Source: JBBROS01 sp965217935 | GTDB lineage: Bacteria; Pseudomonadota; Alphaproteobacteria; Acetobacterales; Acetobacteraceae | Direction of reading: 5' to 3' | DNA: 64,000 nucleotides | NCBI GenBank assembly: GCA_965217935.1 | Contig: OZ244581.1 | Location: 2,170,001-2,234,000 of the forward strand | Notes under the pieces: model-generated | What the model was told of the DNA's origin: nothing | Seen by the model: only the letters and a program-made list of their open reading frames with translations | Database searches by the model: none | Program-made: the position numbers and the translations under genes | Shown here: one piece after another, positions 25,395-35,933 of the stretch | Numbering within the stretch: the stretch's first letter is position 1 | How the letters are laid out: each line of letters begins with the position of its first letter

Positions 25395-26357
25395 ATGAAC
25401 CGTCGCCAATTCAACGCCGCCCTCATCGGCGCCGCCGCTGCCGCCAGTGCCGGGATTGCCCCCGCCCTCGCGCAGCAGAAGAAGGCCCTCGCCTTCGTCG
25501 TCAACTCCTCGTCGGACTTCTGGACCTTCGCCAAGCGCGGCATCGAGAAGGCCAACAAGGAACACCCCGACTACAGCATGGAGCTGATCATCCCCGCCCA
25601 GGCCACCGCCGCCGAGCAGCGCCGCATCGTCGACGAGCTGCTGGCCCGCCAGGTCGCCGGCATCGCCATCTCCCCCATCAACCCGGCCAGCTCCACCGAG
25701 ATGCTGAACCACGCCGCCAAGCAGGCCGTTCTGTTCACCACCGACAGCGACGCCCCGGAAAGCGACCGCGCCGTCTATATCGGCACCGACAACGTCGCCG
25801 CCGGGCGCCAGGCCGGCGAGCAGATGAAGAAAGCGCTGCCCGGCGGCGGCACCGCCATGCTGTTCGTCGGCACCATGGACGCCGACAACGCCCGCGAGCG
25901 CGCCCAGGGCATCAAGGAGACGCTTAAGGGCAGCAACATCAAGATCCTCGACATCCGCACCGACGGCGCGGACTTCGCCGCCGCCAAGCGCAACGCCGAG
26001 GACACGCTCTCCCGCTACGGCGACATCGGCATCATGGTCGGTCTCTGGTCCTACAACACGCCGCAGATCTACCAGGCGGTGAAGGAATCCGGGCGCGCCG
26101 GCAAGGTCCAGATCGTCGGCTTCGACGAAGGCGCGCTGACCCTGCGCGGCATCGCCGACGGGACCGTCCATTCCACCATCGTGCAGCAGCCGTACGAGTT
26201 CGGCTATCAATCCATGGTTGACATGGTGAAATACCTGAACGGCGACAAATCCTGGATCCCCGCCAACAAGAAGATCATCGTCCCCACCCGCGTCATCGAC
26301 AAATCCAACGTTGCCGAGTTCGAGAGCAACATGAGGAAGCTGCTGCGCCCGAGCTGA
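25395..26357 (+). CDS. sugar ABC transporter binding protein
   Basis: Ribose-type periplasmic binding protein, 320 aa. ATG 25395 opens MNRRQFNAALIGAAAAASAG, a signal peptide with a twin-arginine-like NRRQF, mature from about QQKKALAFVVN. Landmarks: VVNSSSDFWTFAKRGIEKA, GIAISPINPASSTEMLNHAAK, VLFTTDSDAPESDRAVYIGTDN and GFDEGALTLRGIADG. The C-terminus is complete. It is the first gene of a binding protein-ATPase-permease operon and probably delivers the sugar oxidised by the dehydrogenase and lactonase upstream. Confidence 0.92.
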   Translation: MNRRQFNAALIGAAAAASAGIAPALAQQKKALAFVVNSSSDFWTFAKRGIEKANKEHPDYSMELIIPAQATAAEQRRIVDELLARQVAGIAISPINPASSTEMLNHAAKQAVLFTTDSDAPESDRAVYIGTDNVAAGRQAGEQMKKALPGGGTAMLFVGTMDADNARERAQGIKETLKGSNIKILDIRTDGADFAAAKRNAEDTLSRYGDIGIMVGLWSYNTPQIYQAVKESGRAGKVQIVGFDEGALTLRGIADGTVHSTIVQQPYEFGYQSMVDMVKYLNGDKSWIPANKKIIVPTRVIDKSNVAEFESNMRKLLRPS

Positions 26358-26362
26358 TCCGG

Positions 26363-27871
<1,509 letters not shown>

Positions 27872-27873
27872 GC

Positions 27874-28818
27874 ATGAGCAAGAAAGAGTGGGGCCTGCTC
27901 GCCCTCGTCATCGTCATCGGCGCCATCACCGCCTTCCTCAATCCCCGCTTCGTCTCCCGCGTCAACCTGCTCAACATGGCCAACCTGATCGGCCTGTTCG
28001 GCGTGTTCAGCATCGGCCAGGGCCTCGTCATCATCACCGGCGGCATCGACCTCTCCGTCGGCTCCATGTTTGCCCTGCTCGGCGTCATCTTCATCGACCT
28101 GCTAGCCAATTACGGCGTCGCCTGGCCCGTTGCGTTCCTCGTCATCCTCGCCGGCGGCCTGGTCCTGGGCGCCATTCACGGCATCCTCATCACCCGCGCC
28201 GGGCTGCAGCCGTTCATCGTGACGTTGTGCGGCTTGCTCATCTATCGCGGCGCCGCACGCTACTATACCGGCGACGCCACCACCGGCTTCGGCTATGCCG
28301 AGGGCCTCGACACCATCACCTGGCTCGCGTCCGGGCGCAGCTACGGCATCCCGAACCCGTTCATCATCCTCATCGTCGTCGCCATCATCATGGGCGTGCT
28401 GCTGCACCGCTCGGTGTTCGGGCGCTACCTGTTCGCAGTCGGGCGCAACGAGGAGGCCGCCCGCTACTCCGGGATTCGCGCCCGCCTGGTCGTCGCCGGC
28501 GCTTACATCATCGCCGGCGGCCTCGCCGGGCTCTCCACCGTTCTGCTGGTGTTCTATACCAATTCCGTCTCCCCCTCGGCTTTCGGCAGCCTTTATGAAC
28601 TCTATGCCATCGCCGCGGCCGTGCTTGGCGGCTGCTCGCTGCGCGGCGGCGAAGGCAGCATCGTCGGCATCGTGCTCGGCGCCGTGTTGCTGCAGATCCT
28701 GCAAAACCTGGTCAATATCCTTGGCATTCCCTCATCGCTGAACTTCGCCGTCATGGGCGGCGTCATCCTGCTGGGCGCGCTGGCCGACCAGCAACTGGCC
28801 CGTCGCCGGGTCGCCTGA
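27874..28818 (+). CDS. sugar ABC transporter permease
   Basis: Ribose-type (RbsC/XylH) permease, 314 aa, about nine hydrophobic segments. Landmarks: IGLFGVFSIGQGLVIITGGIDLSVGSM near the N-terminus, the cytoplasmic coupling loop RSVFGRYLFAVGRNEEAARYSGI (about 175-197), and LYELYAIAAAVLGGCSLRGGEGS. It completes a three-gene importer. The next gene is convergent, with 107 bp between. Confidence 0.93.
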   Translation: MSKKEWGLLALVIVIGAITAFLNPRFVSRVNLLNMANLIGLFGVFSIGQGLVIITGGIDLSVGSMFALLGVIFIDLLANYGVAWPVAFLVILAGGLVLGAIHGILITRAGLQPFIVTLCGLLIYRGAARYYTGDATTGFGYAEGLDTITWLASGRSYGIPNPFIILIVVAIIMGVLLHRSVFGRYLFAVGRNEEAARYSGIRARLVVAGAYIIAGGLAGLSTVLLVFYTNSVSPSAFGSLYELYAIAAAVLGGCSLRGGEGSIVGIVLGAVLLQILQNLVNILGIPSSLNFAVMGGVILLGALADQQLARRRVA

Positions 28819-28925
28819 TGTCAGCCGCGCGCGCGCCGGGCAACGAGGCGAATGTTTCGTAAGGTCCGGCCAGGTCAAGTTGCTGCACGCGCGGAAACGG
28901 CAGCAGCCCGAAATGCCCGCCCATC

Positions 28926-29372
28926 TTAAACGACCGCGCGCCGCCGGCCCGCCCGCATCAGCACCGGCGCGATCAGCCCGAGGCCGATCCCCCAGAACCC
29001 ATTGATCAGCACCGGACGCAGCAGCGACATTCCCGACAAATTCACCGCCCGCCCCTTGATTGGCCCCACCACGAACACGCCCACCGCCGTCGCGAGCAGT
29101 CCGAATGCCAATCCCCATAGCCACAACGGCCCGCGCAGCCCCGGCATCGCCAACCCGAACGCCAGGCCATAAAGCCCGCCCCAGAAACACAGGCTGACGA
29201 TCAGCGGCGCCCCGAGCGGCTGCGTCGGCGAGACCGGATAAGGCGGCGGCATCAAGCCGGCCAGATGCAGCACCCACCACATCGCCTGATGGAACGTCAG
29301 CACGGCGATAACGGCCGCCGTAAACCCAAGCCCGGCCCGCGGAATAGCGTCAGGCGAAAGATCTCTCCTCAA
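28926..29372 (-). CDS. four-helix hypothetical membrane protein
   Basis: 148-aa protein of unknown function. Four hydrophobic segments are visible: about 15-36, 52-74, 82-106 and 118-140. GMSLLRPVLINGFWGIGLGL lies before the last. The frame overlaps the Uma2 stop as TTGA, which would make a translationally coupled TTG start at 29372. No stronger start (ATG with a ribosome-binding site) lies in the first 40 codons, so this start is tentative. Its 3' end faces the sugar permease gene. Confidence 0.65.
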   Translation of the reverse strand: MRRDLSPDAIPRAGLGFTAAVIAVLTFHQAMWWVLHLAGLMPPPYPVSPTQPLGAPLIVSLCFWGGLYGLAFGLAMPGLRGPLWLWGLAFGLLATAVGVFVVGPIKGRAVNLSGMSLLRPVLINGFWGIGLGLIAPVLMRAGRRRAVV

Positions 29373-29941
29373 TCGAACGCCTGGGCGAGCGGAACCACGA
29401 TGTCCGGCGCCAAGCCGAGCGCGATCCGGTCGCCCGCCCCATACTGCTTGACGGACTTGTAATCCTCGCCAGCCGGCTCCCGATACGCCTCGAGCACCCG
29501 TTGCGCGAGATTGACAATCCAGACCTCGCCGATCCCGGCCCGCGCGTAGAGCGGCAGCTTCACCTTCTTGTCGAACCGCAGGGAGCTGTCGGCCACCTCG
29601 ACCAGAAGCAGCACGTCGGCGGGCCCTGGATGCCCATGTAGGCGGTAATTGTCCGCGCGGAGCCGGGAGACCGCGAAATCAGGCTGCGGCTCGTTGAATC
29701 GGTCAAGCCGCACCGGGTTCTGCACCGAGACGATGGCCTTGCCGCTGCACGCCATGACCAGAGCATGGTTCAGGCCATTGACCGTCGCCGCATGATCCAT
29801 TCCGATCGGAGCCATGTCGATCAATTCCCCGTCAATCAGCTCGACCCGGTCGTCCTCGCCCAGGATCCCGGCATCGGCCATCCGGTAATACTCATCGACA
29901 TTCAGCTTGCGCCGGGTCGGCACGACGGCCGCTTCATCCAT
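29369..29941 (-). CDS. Uma2-family (DUF820) putative endonuclease
   Basis: 190-aa protein from ATG 29941. Pattern of the Uma2/DUF820 family, which has a PD-(D/E)XK nuclease fold: VDEYYRMADAGILGEDDRVELIDGELIDM at the N-terminus, PQPDFAVSRLRADNY in the centre (Asp of the fold), LLLVEVADSSLRFDKKVKLPLYARAGIGEVWIVNL (Glu-x-Ala plus Lys). The biological role of the family is unclear; members are abundant in cyanobacteria and some alphaproteobacteria. It overlaps the downstream membrane-protein gene by 4 bp. Confidence 0.85.
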   Translation of the reverse strand: MDEAAVVPTRRKLNVDEYYRMADAGILGEDDRVELIDGELIDMAPIGMDHAATVNGLNHALVMACSGKAIVSVQNPVRLDRFNEPQPDFAVSRLRADNYRLHGHPGPADVLLLVEVADSSLRFDKKVKLPLYARAGIGEVWIVNLAQRVLEAYREPAGEDYKSVKQYGAGDRIALGLAPDIVVPLAQAFD

Positions 29942-29984
29942 GGCTCCACCTCCATTCGTGGAACAAGCCATAGCACGGAACGCC

Positions 29985-30809
29985 TTAAGTCCCACCCCGC
30001 CCCGGATAATCCGGATCGGCCAGGAACGGGAACGGCCCCGGGAAATCCTCCACGCAAACCGTATGGCTCACGATGCCGCTCTCCGCCGTCCACCGGTGCA
30101 CGTCGAAGGCGCCCGGCTCCAGCACGAACCCGTCCCGCCCGTCCTCGGCCAGATCAAACAACGACTGGTGCGCCACGCTCGGGGCAATGCTGGCGACCGC
30201 GTGCGCCACCCGCGCCACCACCGGGCGGTGGTGATGCCCGCACAGGATGCGCTCCACCTGCCGGTGCTTGGCGACGATGGCCGCGAACCGCTCCGGCGCC
30301 CGAAGCGCGATCCGGTCCGCCGGCGCCAGCCCGCACAGGAACGGCGGATGGTGCATGCCGATGATGGTGGGCTTGTCCGGCGCCGCCGCCAGCGCCGCAT
30401 CCAGCCACTCCAGCCGCCGCGCGCACAGCTCCCCCCACCCGGCGCCCGGCACGACCGTATCCAGCATCACCAGCCGCACCGGGAAATCATCCACCGCGTA
30501 TTGCACGAACCCGTCCGCCCGCCGCGTTTCCGGCAGGCATTCCAGCATCGCCTCCCGCCGGTCATGGTTGCCCGGCACGGCGAACGCCGGCATCGGCAGG
30601 TAGCGCGCCATCAGGCCGGCCAGCAGCTCGTATTCCGGGCGCAGGCCGCAGTCGGTCAGGTCGCCGGTGATCATGACCGCGTCGATCGCCGGGCGCATCG
30701 AGCCGACGCGCCGCAAGGCCCGTTCGGTCAGCATGTTGGTCTCGGCCACGCGATAAGCGGCCACGCCCTCGGGACGGACATGCAGGTCGGTGAGTTGGGC
30801 CAGAAGCAT
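29985..30809 (-). CDS. metallophosphoesterase, cyclic-nucleotide phosphodiesterase-like
   Basis: Calcineurin-like phosphoesterase of the CpdA/class III cyclic-nucleotide phosphodiesterase group, 274 aa from ATG 30809 (GTG 30824 is an alternative). All five metal-binding motifs are visible in order: QLTDLHV, ITGDLTDCG, VPGNHDRR, GMHHPPF and CGHHHRPV. Such enzymes hydrolyse 3',5'-cyclic AMP or related phosphodiesters with two metal ions. It stands alone on the minus strand next to the Uma2 gene (43-bp gap). Confidence 0.9.
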   Translation of the reverse strand: MLLAQLTDLHVRPEGVAAYRVAETNMLTERALRRVGSMRPAIDAVMITGDLTDCGLRPEYELLAGLMARYLPMPAFAVPGNHDRREAMLECLPETRRADGFVQYAVDDFPVRLVMLDTVVPGAGWGELCARRLEWLDAALAAAPDKPTIIGMHHPPFLCGLAPADRIALRAPERFAAIVAKHRQVERILCGHHHRPVVARVAHAVASIAPSVAHQSLFDLAEDGRDGFVLEPGAFDVHRWTAESGIVSHTVCVEDFPGPFPFLADPDYPGRGGT

Positions 30810-30884
30810 GGAGGGAGCTTTCACTGGGTCGCAATCACATTGGGCAAAGCATGGCCGGTGGCTGGCAGAGGCCTTGAACGCGCC

Positions 30885-31088
30885 TCAGTCTGCTTCAATC
30901 TCGACCGCACGCCGCAGCAGTTCGTGATGATACTTTTGCAGGCGTTCGAAGTGGGCTTGAATCGCGCCAGCTATTTCCTTGGAGTTTTTCACCGCGAGGA
31001 AATGCCCCACGATCGGTGAGTCATGTTCGGCTTGCCTTGGCAATCGGAGCGCAGGATCGCGTTTTTCTCTTATCTCCGCCTCAGACAT
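30885..31088 (-). CDS. small protein downstream of the methyltransferase
   Basis: 67-aa frame from ATG 31088: charged N-terminus MSEAEIREKRDPALRL, then HDSPIVGHFLAVKNSKEIAGA and a helical, basic end (HFERLQKYHHELLRRAVEIEAD). It lies 43 bp after the cytosine-methyltransferase stop in the same direction and has the same lower-GC look, so it may belong to that island. No family recognised. It could be a C-terminal piece of a lost larger gene. Confidence 0.45.
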   Translation of the reverse strand: MSEAEIREKRDPALRLPRQAEHDSPIVGHFLAVKNSKEIAGAIQAHFERLQKYHHELLRRAVEIEAD

Positions 31089-31131
31089 GACTTGCACGAT
31101 TTATTGCAGGTCAATCGCAATAGACTTCGAC

Positions 31132-32313
31132 CTATTCCGCGGCGAGCGCAACAGGGCGAGACCGGTTCGCAGCAAGCAACGGCTCAAGCAGCCAGTGCGC
31201 CAAATGTTTTACGACCGGAACGCAGACGCCGTCTCCCGCGACGCGGTATGCGTCATTGTATCGAGCCGGCAGCTCGTAATCAGGCCCAAGGCCCATCAGC
31301 CGCGCGGCTTCGCGAGGCGACAACAGGCGGGAGCGGATGCGGTCTCCATGCACGGCGATAATGGTCTGCCGGCTAGACCCGCCACCGGGGGTTCTCAGAC
31401 ACCCGGACACGTTGTCGAACCGCACTTCGGCCCGCTGGATTTTGCCGCCGTTTTCGGCAAGCCGGGTTCGCTTGTAAACGCTGCCAACGACTCGTTTGCC
31501 CGCCGCTCTCGCGACCTCGATTTTTGCCGAGTTCACTGGCGACATCATGCCAAGCAGGCGATTGGTTTGCTCTGCCGTATGCCATTCCACCTGCAACGGC
31601 TCATCCTCGATATAGTCGGACAGCACGGTCGCGCGCGGCGGCGGCTTCGGAACGTCCCACCAAACCCAGTTGTCTCGGCAGGCTTGAGAAAGCTTCAGAT
31701 AGGCAGCGACCAAGGCGCTCGGATACCATTGGCCGGCAGGAAACTCGGTTACGGCGGCGGGCGGCAGAACCAGGTCCGCTCGCACGGCGATGATGAATAC
31801 GCGCCGCCGGCTCTGCGGCAGGAAATGCACGGCGTCCATTACGACCGCGCCGAAGCGATAGCCGGCTTCTCGCAACGCCGCGCAAATGGCTTCGAAATCG
31901 CGTCCCGCGTGCGACGTGAGCATCCCGCAAACGTTTTCCAAAACAACCGTCTTCGGCGCCCGCCCTTCGTCCGCCAGGCTCCGCATAAGCGACCAGAACC
32001 TCCAGAACACGCCGGACCGGGTCGCTGTCGCCGAACCGGCATCGCCGAGCCCGGCGCCGTCTCCGGCGAGCGAAAGGTCCTGGCAAGGGAACGACGCCCA
32101 GGCGAGATCCGCGATTCCCGGCAAATCGCGAACCGCGATCTTGGCCACGTCGCAGCAAGCAAGGTGGTCGCCGCCCCAATTCGCTCGATACGTCGCCGCC
32201 TTCATCGCGTCGAAATCGTTCGCGAACGAGCAGCGCCAGCCGTCCCCGAGGCCTGCTCGCGCCATGCCGCCGCCTGCGAAGAATTCGTAGTAGCTTGGGC
32301 GCGCTTCAGCCAT
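31132..32313 (-). CDS. DNA (cytosine-5) methyltransferase
   Basis: C5-cytosine methyltransferase, 393 aa, from ATG 32313. Conserved motifs in order: I FAGGGMARAGLG (SAM binding), IV SFPCQDLSLAGDG with the catalytic Cys, VI LENVCGML, VIII QSRRRVFIIAV, a variable target-recognition region of about 120 residues, IX LSPREAARLMGLGPDYELP and X YRVAGDGVCVPVV. The target sequence is unknown. It overlaps the vsr gene by 8 bp. Base composition appears less GC-rich than its neighbours, suggesting transfer. No restriction endonuclease is seen nearby. Confidence 0.93.
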   Translation of the reverse strand: MAEARPSYYEFFAGGGMARAGLGDGWRCSFANDFDAMKAATYRANWGGDHLACCDVAKIAVRDLPGIADLAWASFPCQDLSLAGDGAGLGDAGSATATRSGVFWRFWSLMRSLADEGRAPKTVVLENVCGMLTSHAGRDFEAICAALREAGYRFGAVVMDAVHFLPQSRRRVFIIAVRADLVLPPAAVTEFPAGQWYPSALVAAYLKLSQACRDNWVWWDVPKPPPRATVLSDYIEDEPLQVEWHTAEQTNRLLGMMSPVNSAKIEVARAAGKRVVGSVYKRTRLAENGGKIQRAEVRFDNVSGCLRTPGGGSSRQTIIAVHGDRIRSRLLSPREAARLMGLGPDYELPARYNDAYRVAGDGVCVPVVKHLAHWLLEPLLAANRSRPVALAAE

Positions 32314-32752
32314 TCCCGCGCGTCTTTCCAGCCTTATCCAGGAACGCGTCGAGTAGGCGCGCCGTTCGGGCCATATCCTTCAGCCAGCACTCCCAGACAA
32401 TCAGCACGTCCCATCCAAGCCGGTTAAGCTCGGCCACGTTGCGGCTGTCCCGTTCCTTGTTGCGCGTCAGTTTCGGGCGCCAGTACTGGGATCGGGCCTG
32501 AGGCATCTTTGCGCGCTGGCATCGGGAGTCCTCATGCTGGTGCCAGAAGCACCCGTGCACGAACACGACCTTCCCACGTGGGCCGAAGGCCAGGTCCGGT
32601 TTGCCGGGAAGGTCATTCCGATGGAGCCGGTAACGGTAGCCCATGCCGTGAACGAGGCGGCGGACGGCCATTTCAGGCTTGGTGTCCTTGCTCTTGACCG
32701 CGCGCATCACCTTCCGCCGCGCCTCTGGTATTTCGGACCAGAGGGGCGTCAT
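32306..32752 (-). CDS. vsr: very short patch repair endonuclease
   Basis: Vsr endonuclease, 148 aa, from ATG 32752. It nicks 5' of the T in T:G mismatches left when 5-methylcytosine deaminates. Landmarks: VMRAVKSKDTKPEMAVRRLVHGMGYRYRLH, the catalytic Asp in LPGKPDLAF, and VVFVHGCFWHQHEDSRC (His and zinc Cys), then the WRPKLTRNKERD motif. The gene precedes and overlaps the cytosine methyltransferase, the usual pairing that protects methylated sites from C-to-T mutation. An upstream in-frame codon exists but the family start fits MTPLWSEIPEARRK. Confidence 0.93.
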   Translation of the reverse strand: MTPLWSEIPEARRKVMRAVKSKDTKPEMAVRRLVHGMGYRYRLHRNDLPGKPDLAFGPRGKVVFVHGCFWHQHEDSRCQRAKMPQARSQYWRPKLTRNKERDSRNVAELNRLGWDVLIVWECWLKDMARTARLLDAFLDKAGKTRGNG

Positions 32753-32892
32753 GCCGCAACGCCTCGCTGTGCGAGGATCAGATGCTTCAGCCTGCATGAA
32801 TTCATCGATGGCCAGTGTCCAAACGCTGGCGCCGGCATAGGGTCATTCGGCGAGTCGCTGCAATCTTTGCAGGCAAACAACGGCAGGACCCG

Positions 32893-34404
32893 TTAAGCCT
32901 CCGCCTCCCGCAGCCCCCGCCGGCGCCCGATCACCACCGGCACGACCACGATCCCCACCGCCATCGCATACAGCGCCCAGCAAGCCCCGCTCTTGAACAG
33001 CACCGACCAGTCCCCGCCCGAGATCGATAGCGCCCGCCGAAGATTGTCCTCGAACAACGACCCCAGCACCACGCCCAGGATCACCGGCGCCAGCGAGAAA
33101 TCCATCTTCCGCAGCACCCAACCGAACACCCCGAGCCCGATCATCATATAAAGCTCATGCGAGCTGCCCACGATCGAGAAAATGCCGATGAATGACAGCA
33201 CCGCGATCAGCGGGATCATGTAGGCCTGCGGGATCGTCAGCAGCCGGGCAAACAGCCCCACCATCGGCAAGTTGATCAGCAGCAAGGCAATGTTGCCGAT
33301 ATACATCGAGGCGATCAGCCCCCACGCGATCTCCGGCCGCTGCGTGAACATCAGCGGCCCCGGCTGCACGTTGAACATCAACAGCGCCCCCAGCAGAATT
33401 GCCGTCGTCCCCGACCCGGGCACGCCCAGCGTCAGCATCGGCACCATCGACCCTCCGGCCGACGCATTGTTTGCCGCCTCGGGCGCCGCCAGGCCCCTTA
33501 AATCGCCCGCCCCGAAACTCGTCTTGCCGCTCTCGCCGGCCAGCCGCTTCTCCGTCCCATACGCCACCGCCGACGCCACCGACGCCCCCGTGCCCGGCAG
33601 CACGCCGACAATGAACCCGATCAGCGAGCACCGCAGCATCGTCCACTTCACGAACATCAGGTCCTGCAGGCTGACGAACGTGGACCCTACGGCGAGCGCC
33701 GCGACCGTTCCCCGCGCCTGCATCTCAACCAAGTGCAGCAACTCCGCGATCCCGAACAGGCCGATCACGATCACCAGGAAATCGATCCCCGAAAACAAGT
33801 CCGGAATGCCGAAGGTGAACCGGTTGACCCCGGTGTTCGCGTCCACCCCCACTGTCGCGATCATCAGCCCCAGCACAGCCCCCATCAGCGTCTTGGTCGC
33901 ATTGCTCCCCACCAGGGACGACAACGTCGCGAACGCGAACACCATCAGCGCCACGTATTCCGCAGGCCCGAACGTGATCGCCAGCTTCGCCAGCAACGGC
34001 CCGAACAGCGTCATCAGGATCACCGACAGCGTTCCGCCCACGAACGACGACACCGCGGACAGCGACAAGGCCCGCCCGGCCTCGCCCTTCTTGGCCATCG
34101 GATTGCCGTCGAGCGTCGTCATCACCGCGCCGGCATCGCCGGGCACGTTCAGCAGGATGGACGAAATCCGCCCGCCGTACTCCGCGCCGTAGTAAATCCC
34201 CGCCAGCAGGATCAGCGAGCTCTCCGGCCGCAGCCCGAGCCCGTAGGCGATCGGCAACAGAATCGCCACGCCGTTGATCGGCCCGATTCCCGGCAAAGCC
34301 CCGATCAGCGTCCCGGCAAAGCACCCGAACAGCACCAGCGCCAGGTTGAGCGGCGACGCCGCCACACCGAACCCGGCCCAAAGATCCGATAACGTCTGTA
34401 GCAT
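32893..34404 (-). CDS. tctA: tripartite tricarboxylate transporter, large permease
   Basis: TctA-type large membrane subunit, 503 aa, about twelve hydrophobic segments. Landmarks: GTLIGALPGIGPINGVAILLPIAYG (family motif near the N-terminus), GIYYGAEYGGRISSILLNVPGD and the second-half motif GVLPGTGASVASAVAYGTEKR. Family members import citrate and other carboxylates using a periplasmic Bug/TctC binding protein and an ion gradient. It starts 11 bp after the tctB stop, in the order C-B-A. Confidence 0.93.
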   Translation of the reverse strand: MLQTLSDLWAGFGVAASPLNLALVLFGCFAGTLIGALPGIGPINGVAILLPIAYGLGLRPESSLILLAGIYYGAEYGGRISSILLNVPGDAGAVMTTLDGNPMAKKGEAGRALSLSAVSSFVGGTLSVILMTLFGPLLAKLAITFGPAEYVALMVFAFATLSSLVGSNATKTLMGAVLGLMIATVGVDANTGVNRFTFGIPDLFSGIDFLVIVIGLFGIAELLHLVEMQARGTVAALAVGSTFVSLQDLMFVKWTMLRCSLIGFIVGVLPGTGASVASAVAYGTEKRLAGESGKTSFGAGDLRGLAAPEAANNASAGGSMVPMLTLGVPGSGTTAILLGALLMFNVQPGPLMFTQRPEIAWGLIASMYIGNIALLLINLPMVGLFARLLTIPQAYMIPLIAVLSFIGIFSIVGSSHELYMMIGLGVFGWVLRKMDFSLAPVILGVVLGSLFEDNLRRALSISGGDWSVLFKSGACWALYAMAVGIVVVPVVIGRRRGLREAEA

Positions 34405-34415
34405 GCCTCCCCCGA

Positions 34416-34847
34416 TCAGATCGGCAGAACGCCGGCCGGCAAGTTCAGCGCCAGCAACTGCGTGCCGACCTCATACCCCACCAGCCCGAACGCCAGCCCA
34501 AAGACGACCGCCGGGAGCACCCGCGCGCGGAACGCGAGCGCTGTTCCGGTGCAATACAACGCTGTCGACGCCACGAAGCCCAAAGGCTCGAACAGCACCG
34601 CGTAGGCCGAGAGCGCCACGACCATCAGCCCGACCCGGCCCAATGTCGCAGACCCACCCCAAGACGGGTTCGGATCGGGCCGCAACAGCACGCCTACGGC
34701 GCTCAGGACGAGCACGCCCACTAAAATTTTCGGCCACGTCGAAGGCCCCAGCGGATCATAGGCGAACGGCGCTTGCAGCCCCCACGCCACGACCCCGTAA
34801 GCCGCCGCGAAAAGAAGCATGACGACGGCGAAGATCCGGTCAGCCAT
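34416..34847 (-). CDS. tctB: tripartite tricarboxylate transporter, small permease
   Basis: TctB-type small membrane subunit, 143 aa, four predicted hydrophobic segments (about 6-25, 37-56, 73-105, 112-137). The N-terminal FAVVMLLFAAAYGVVAW, FAYDPLGPSTWPKILVGVL and the GFVASTALYCTGTALAFR stretch fit the family. It lies 18 bp after tctC and 11 bp before tctA, so the three subunits are co-transcribed. Confidence 0.88.
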   Translation of the reverse strand: MADRIFAVVMLLFAAAYGVVAWGLQAPFAYDPLGPSTWPKILVGVLVLSAVGVLLRPDPNPSWGGSATLGRVGLMVVALSAYAVLFEPLGFVASTALYCTGTALAFRARVLPAVVFGLAFGLVGYEVGTQLLALNLPAGVLPI

Positions 34848-34865
34848 CCTCGCCGCCCCTGGGCC

Positions 34866-35843
34866 TCAGCTCTTGATCAGTCCCACCGATTCCGCAACCT
34901 CGCGCATCCGCGCAGCATCGCTCTTGATGAAGTCCGCCAGCTCCTTGCCCGTCTTGTTGAACGGGAACAGCCCGGCGTCCGCCTGAATCTTGCGGAACTC
35001 CTCCGTCTCGCGCGCCTTCTCGAACGCGTCGACGTAGAACTGGAATGCCGGGTCAGACACGTTCTTGCCCATGTAGTAGCCGCGATAGATCGTCCAGGTC
35101 ACGTCGAAGCCCAGCTCCTTCGCCGTCGGATACTTCGCATAAGGCTCCGGCAGCCGCTCCGGCGCCAGCACCGCCAAGATACGCATGTCCCCAGAGTCGA
35201 GATGCGCCTTCATTTCCGACACGTCGCCGGTATAGACCTGGATATTGCCGCCCAGCAGGTTGGTAATCGAATCTCCCCCGCCCTCAAATGCCACGTAGCG
35301 CATCTTGCGCGGGTCGCCCCCGATCGAGCGCAGCAGCAGCGCCGCCTTCATCCAGTCCTGGCTGCCCACCGACCCTCCGGCCCCGATCACCACCGAGGAC
35401 GGGTTCTGCTTCAGCTTGTCCATCAGCTCCGGCAAGGTCTTGAACGGCGAGTCGGCGCGCACGACCACCGCCCCGTAATCCGCTCCCGCCGTCGCCACGT
35501 AGCGCGCGTCGTCCACCGTCCAGCGCCCGAACTTTCCCGTCACCATGTTCAAGATCGACCCGGTCGAGAACGCGACGATCGCGTCCGGGTCCTTCGCTTT
35601 GTTGGTGTTGAACAAGTTGTAAGCAACCGCTCCGATGCCCCCCGGCATATACGTTACCGCCATCGGCCGCCCCAGCGCGTGCGCCGCCTCCAGCCCCTGC
35701 ACCGCGATCCGGCAGGTCAGGTCGAACCCGCCCCCGGGCTTTGCCGGCGCCACGCACTCCGGCCGCGACGGCGCATCGGCCGCCCCTGCCACGCCGCCGA
35801 ACGCCAGCAGCACGGCTGCCGCAATCCCGATCGATGTCCTCAT
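34866..35843 (-). CDS. tctC: tripartite tricarboxylate transporter, binding protein
   Basis: Bug/TctC-type periplasmic carboxylate-binding protein, 325 aa. ATG 35843 opens a signal peptide (MRTSIGIAAAVLLAFGG.. ending about VAGA, then ADAPSRPECVAPAKPGGGFD). The CVAPAKPGGGFDLTCRIA stretch is the conserved ligand loop. VIGAGGSVGSQDWMKAALL and RYVAFEGGGDSITNLLGGNI are further landmarks. The ligand is unknown. It is the first gene of the tctCBA operon. Confidence 0.9.
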   Translation of the reverse strand: MRTSIGIAAAVLLAFGGVAGAADAPSRPECVAPAKPGGGFDLTCRIAVQGLEAAHALGRPMAVTYMPGGIGAVAYNLFNTNKAKDPDAIVAFSTGSILNMVTGKFGRWTVDDARYVATAGADYGAVVVRADSPFKTLPELMDKLKQNPSSVVIGAGGSVGSQDWMKAALLLRSIGGDPRKMRYVAFEGGGDSITNLLGGNIQVYTGDVSEMKAHLDSGDMRILAVLAPERLPEPYAKYPTAKELGFDVTWTIYRGYYMGKNVSDPAFQFYVDAFEKARETEEFRKIQADAGLFPFNKTGKELADFIKSDAARMREVAESVGLIKS

Positions 35844-35933
35844 CGCCGCATCCTTCCCAAATCGATCTGCGCTCGCCGGCGCGAACCGGGCGCGTCTGCT
35901 TGCCGGCCACATTCGCCCCCCGAAACAGCTCCG

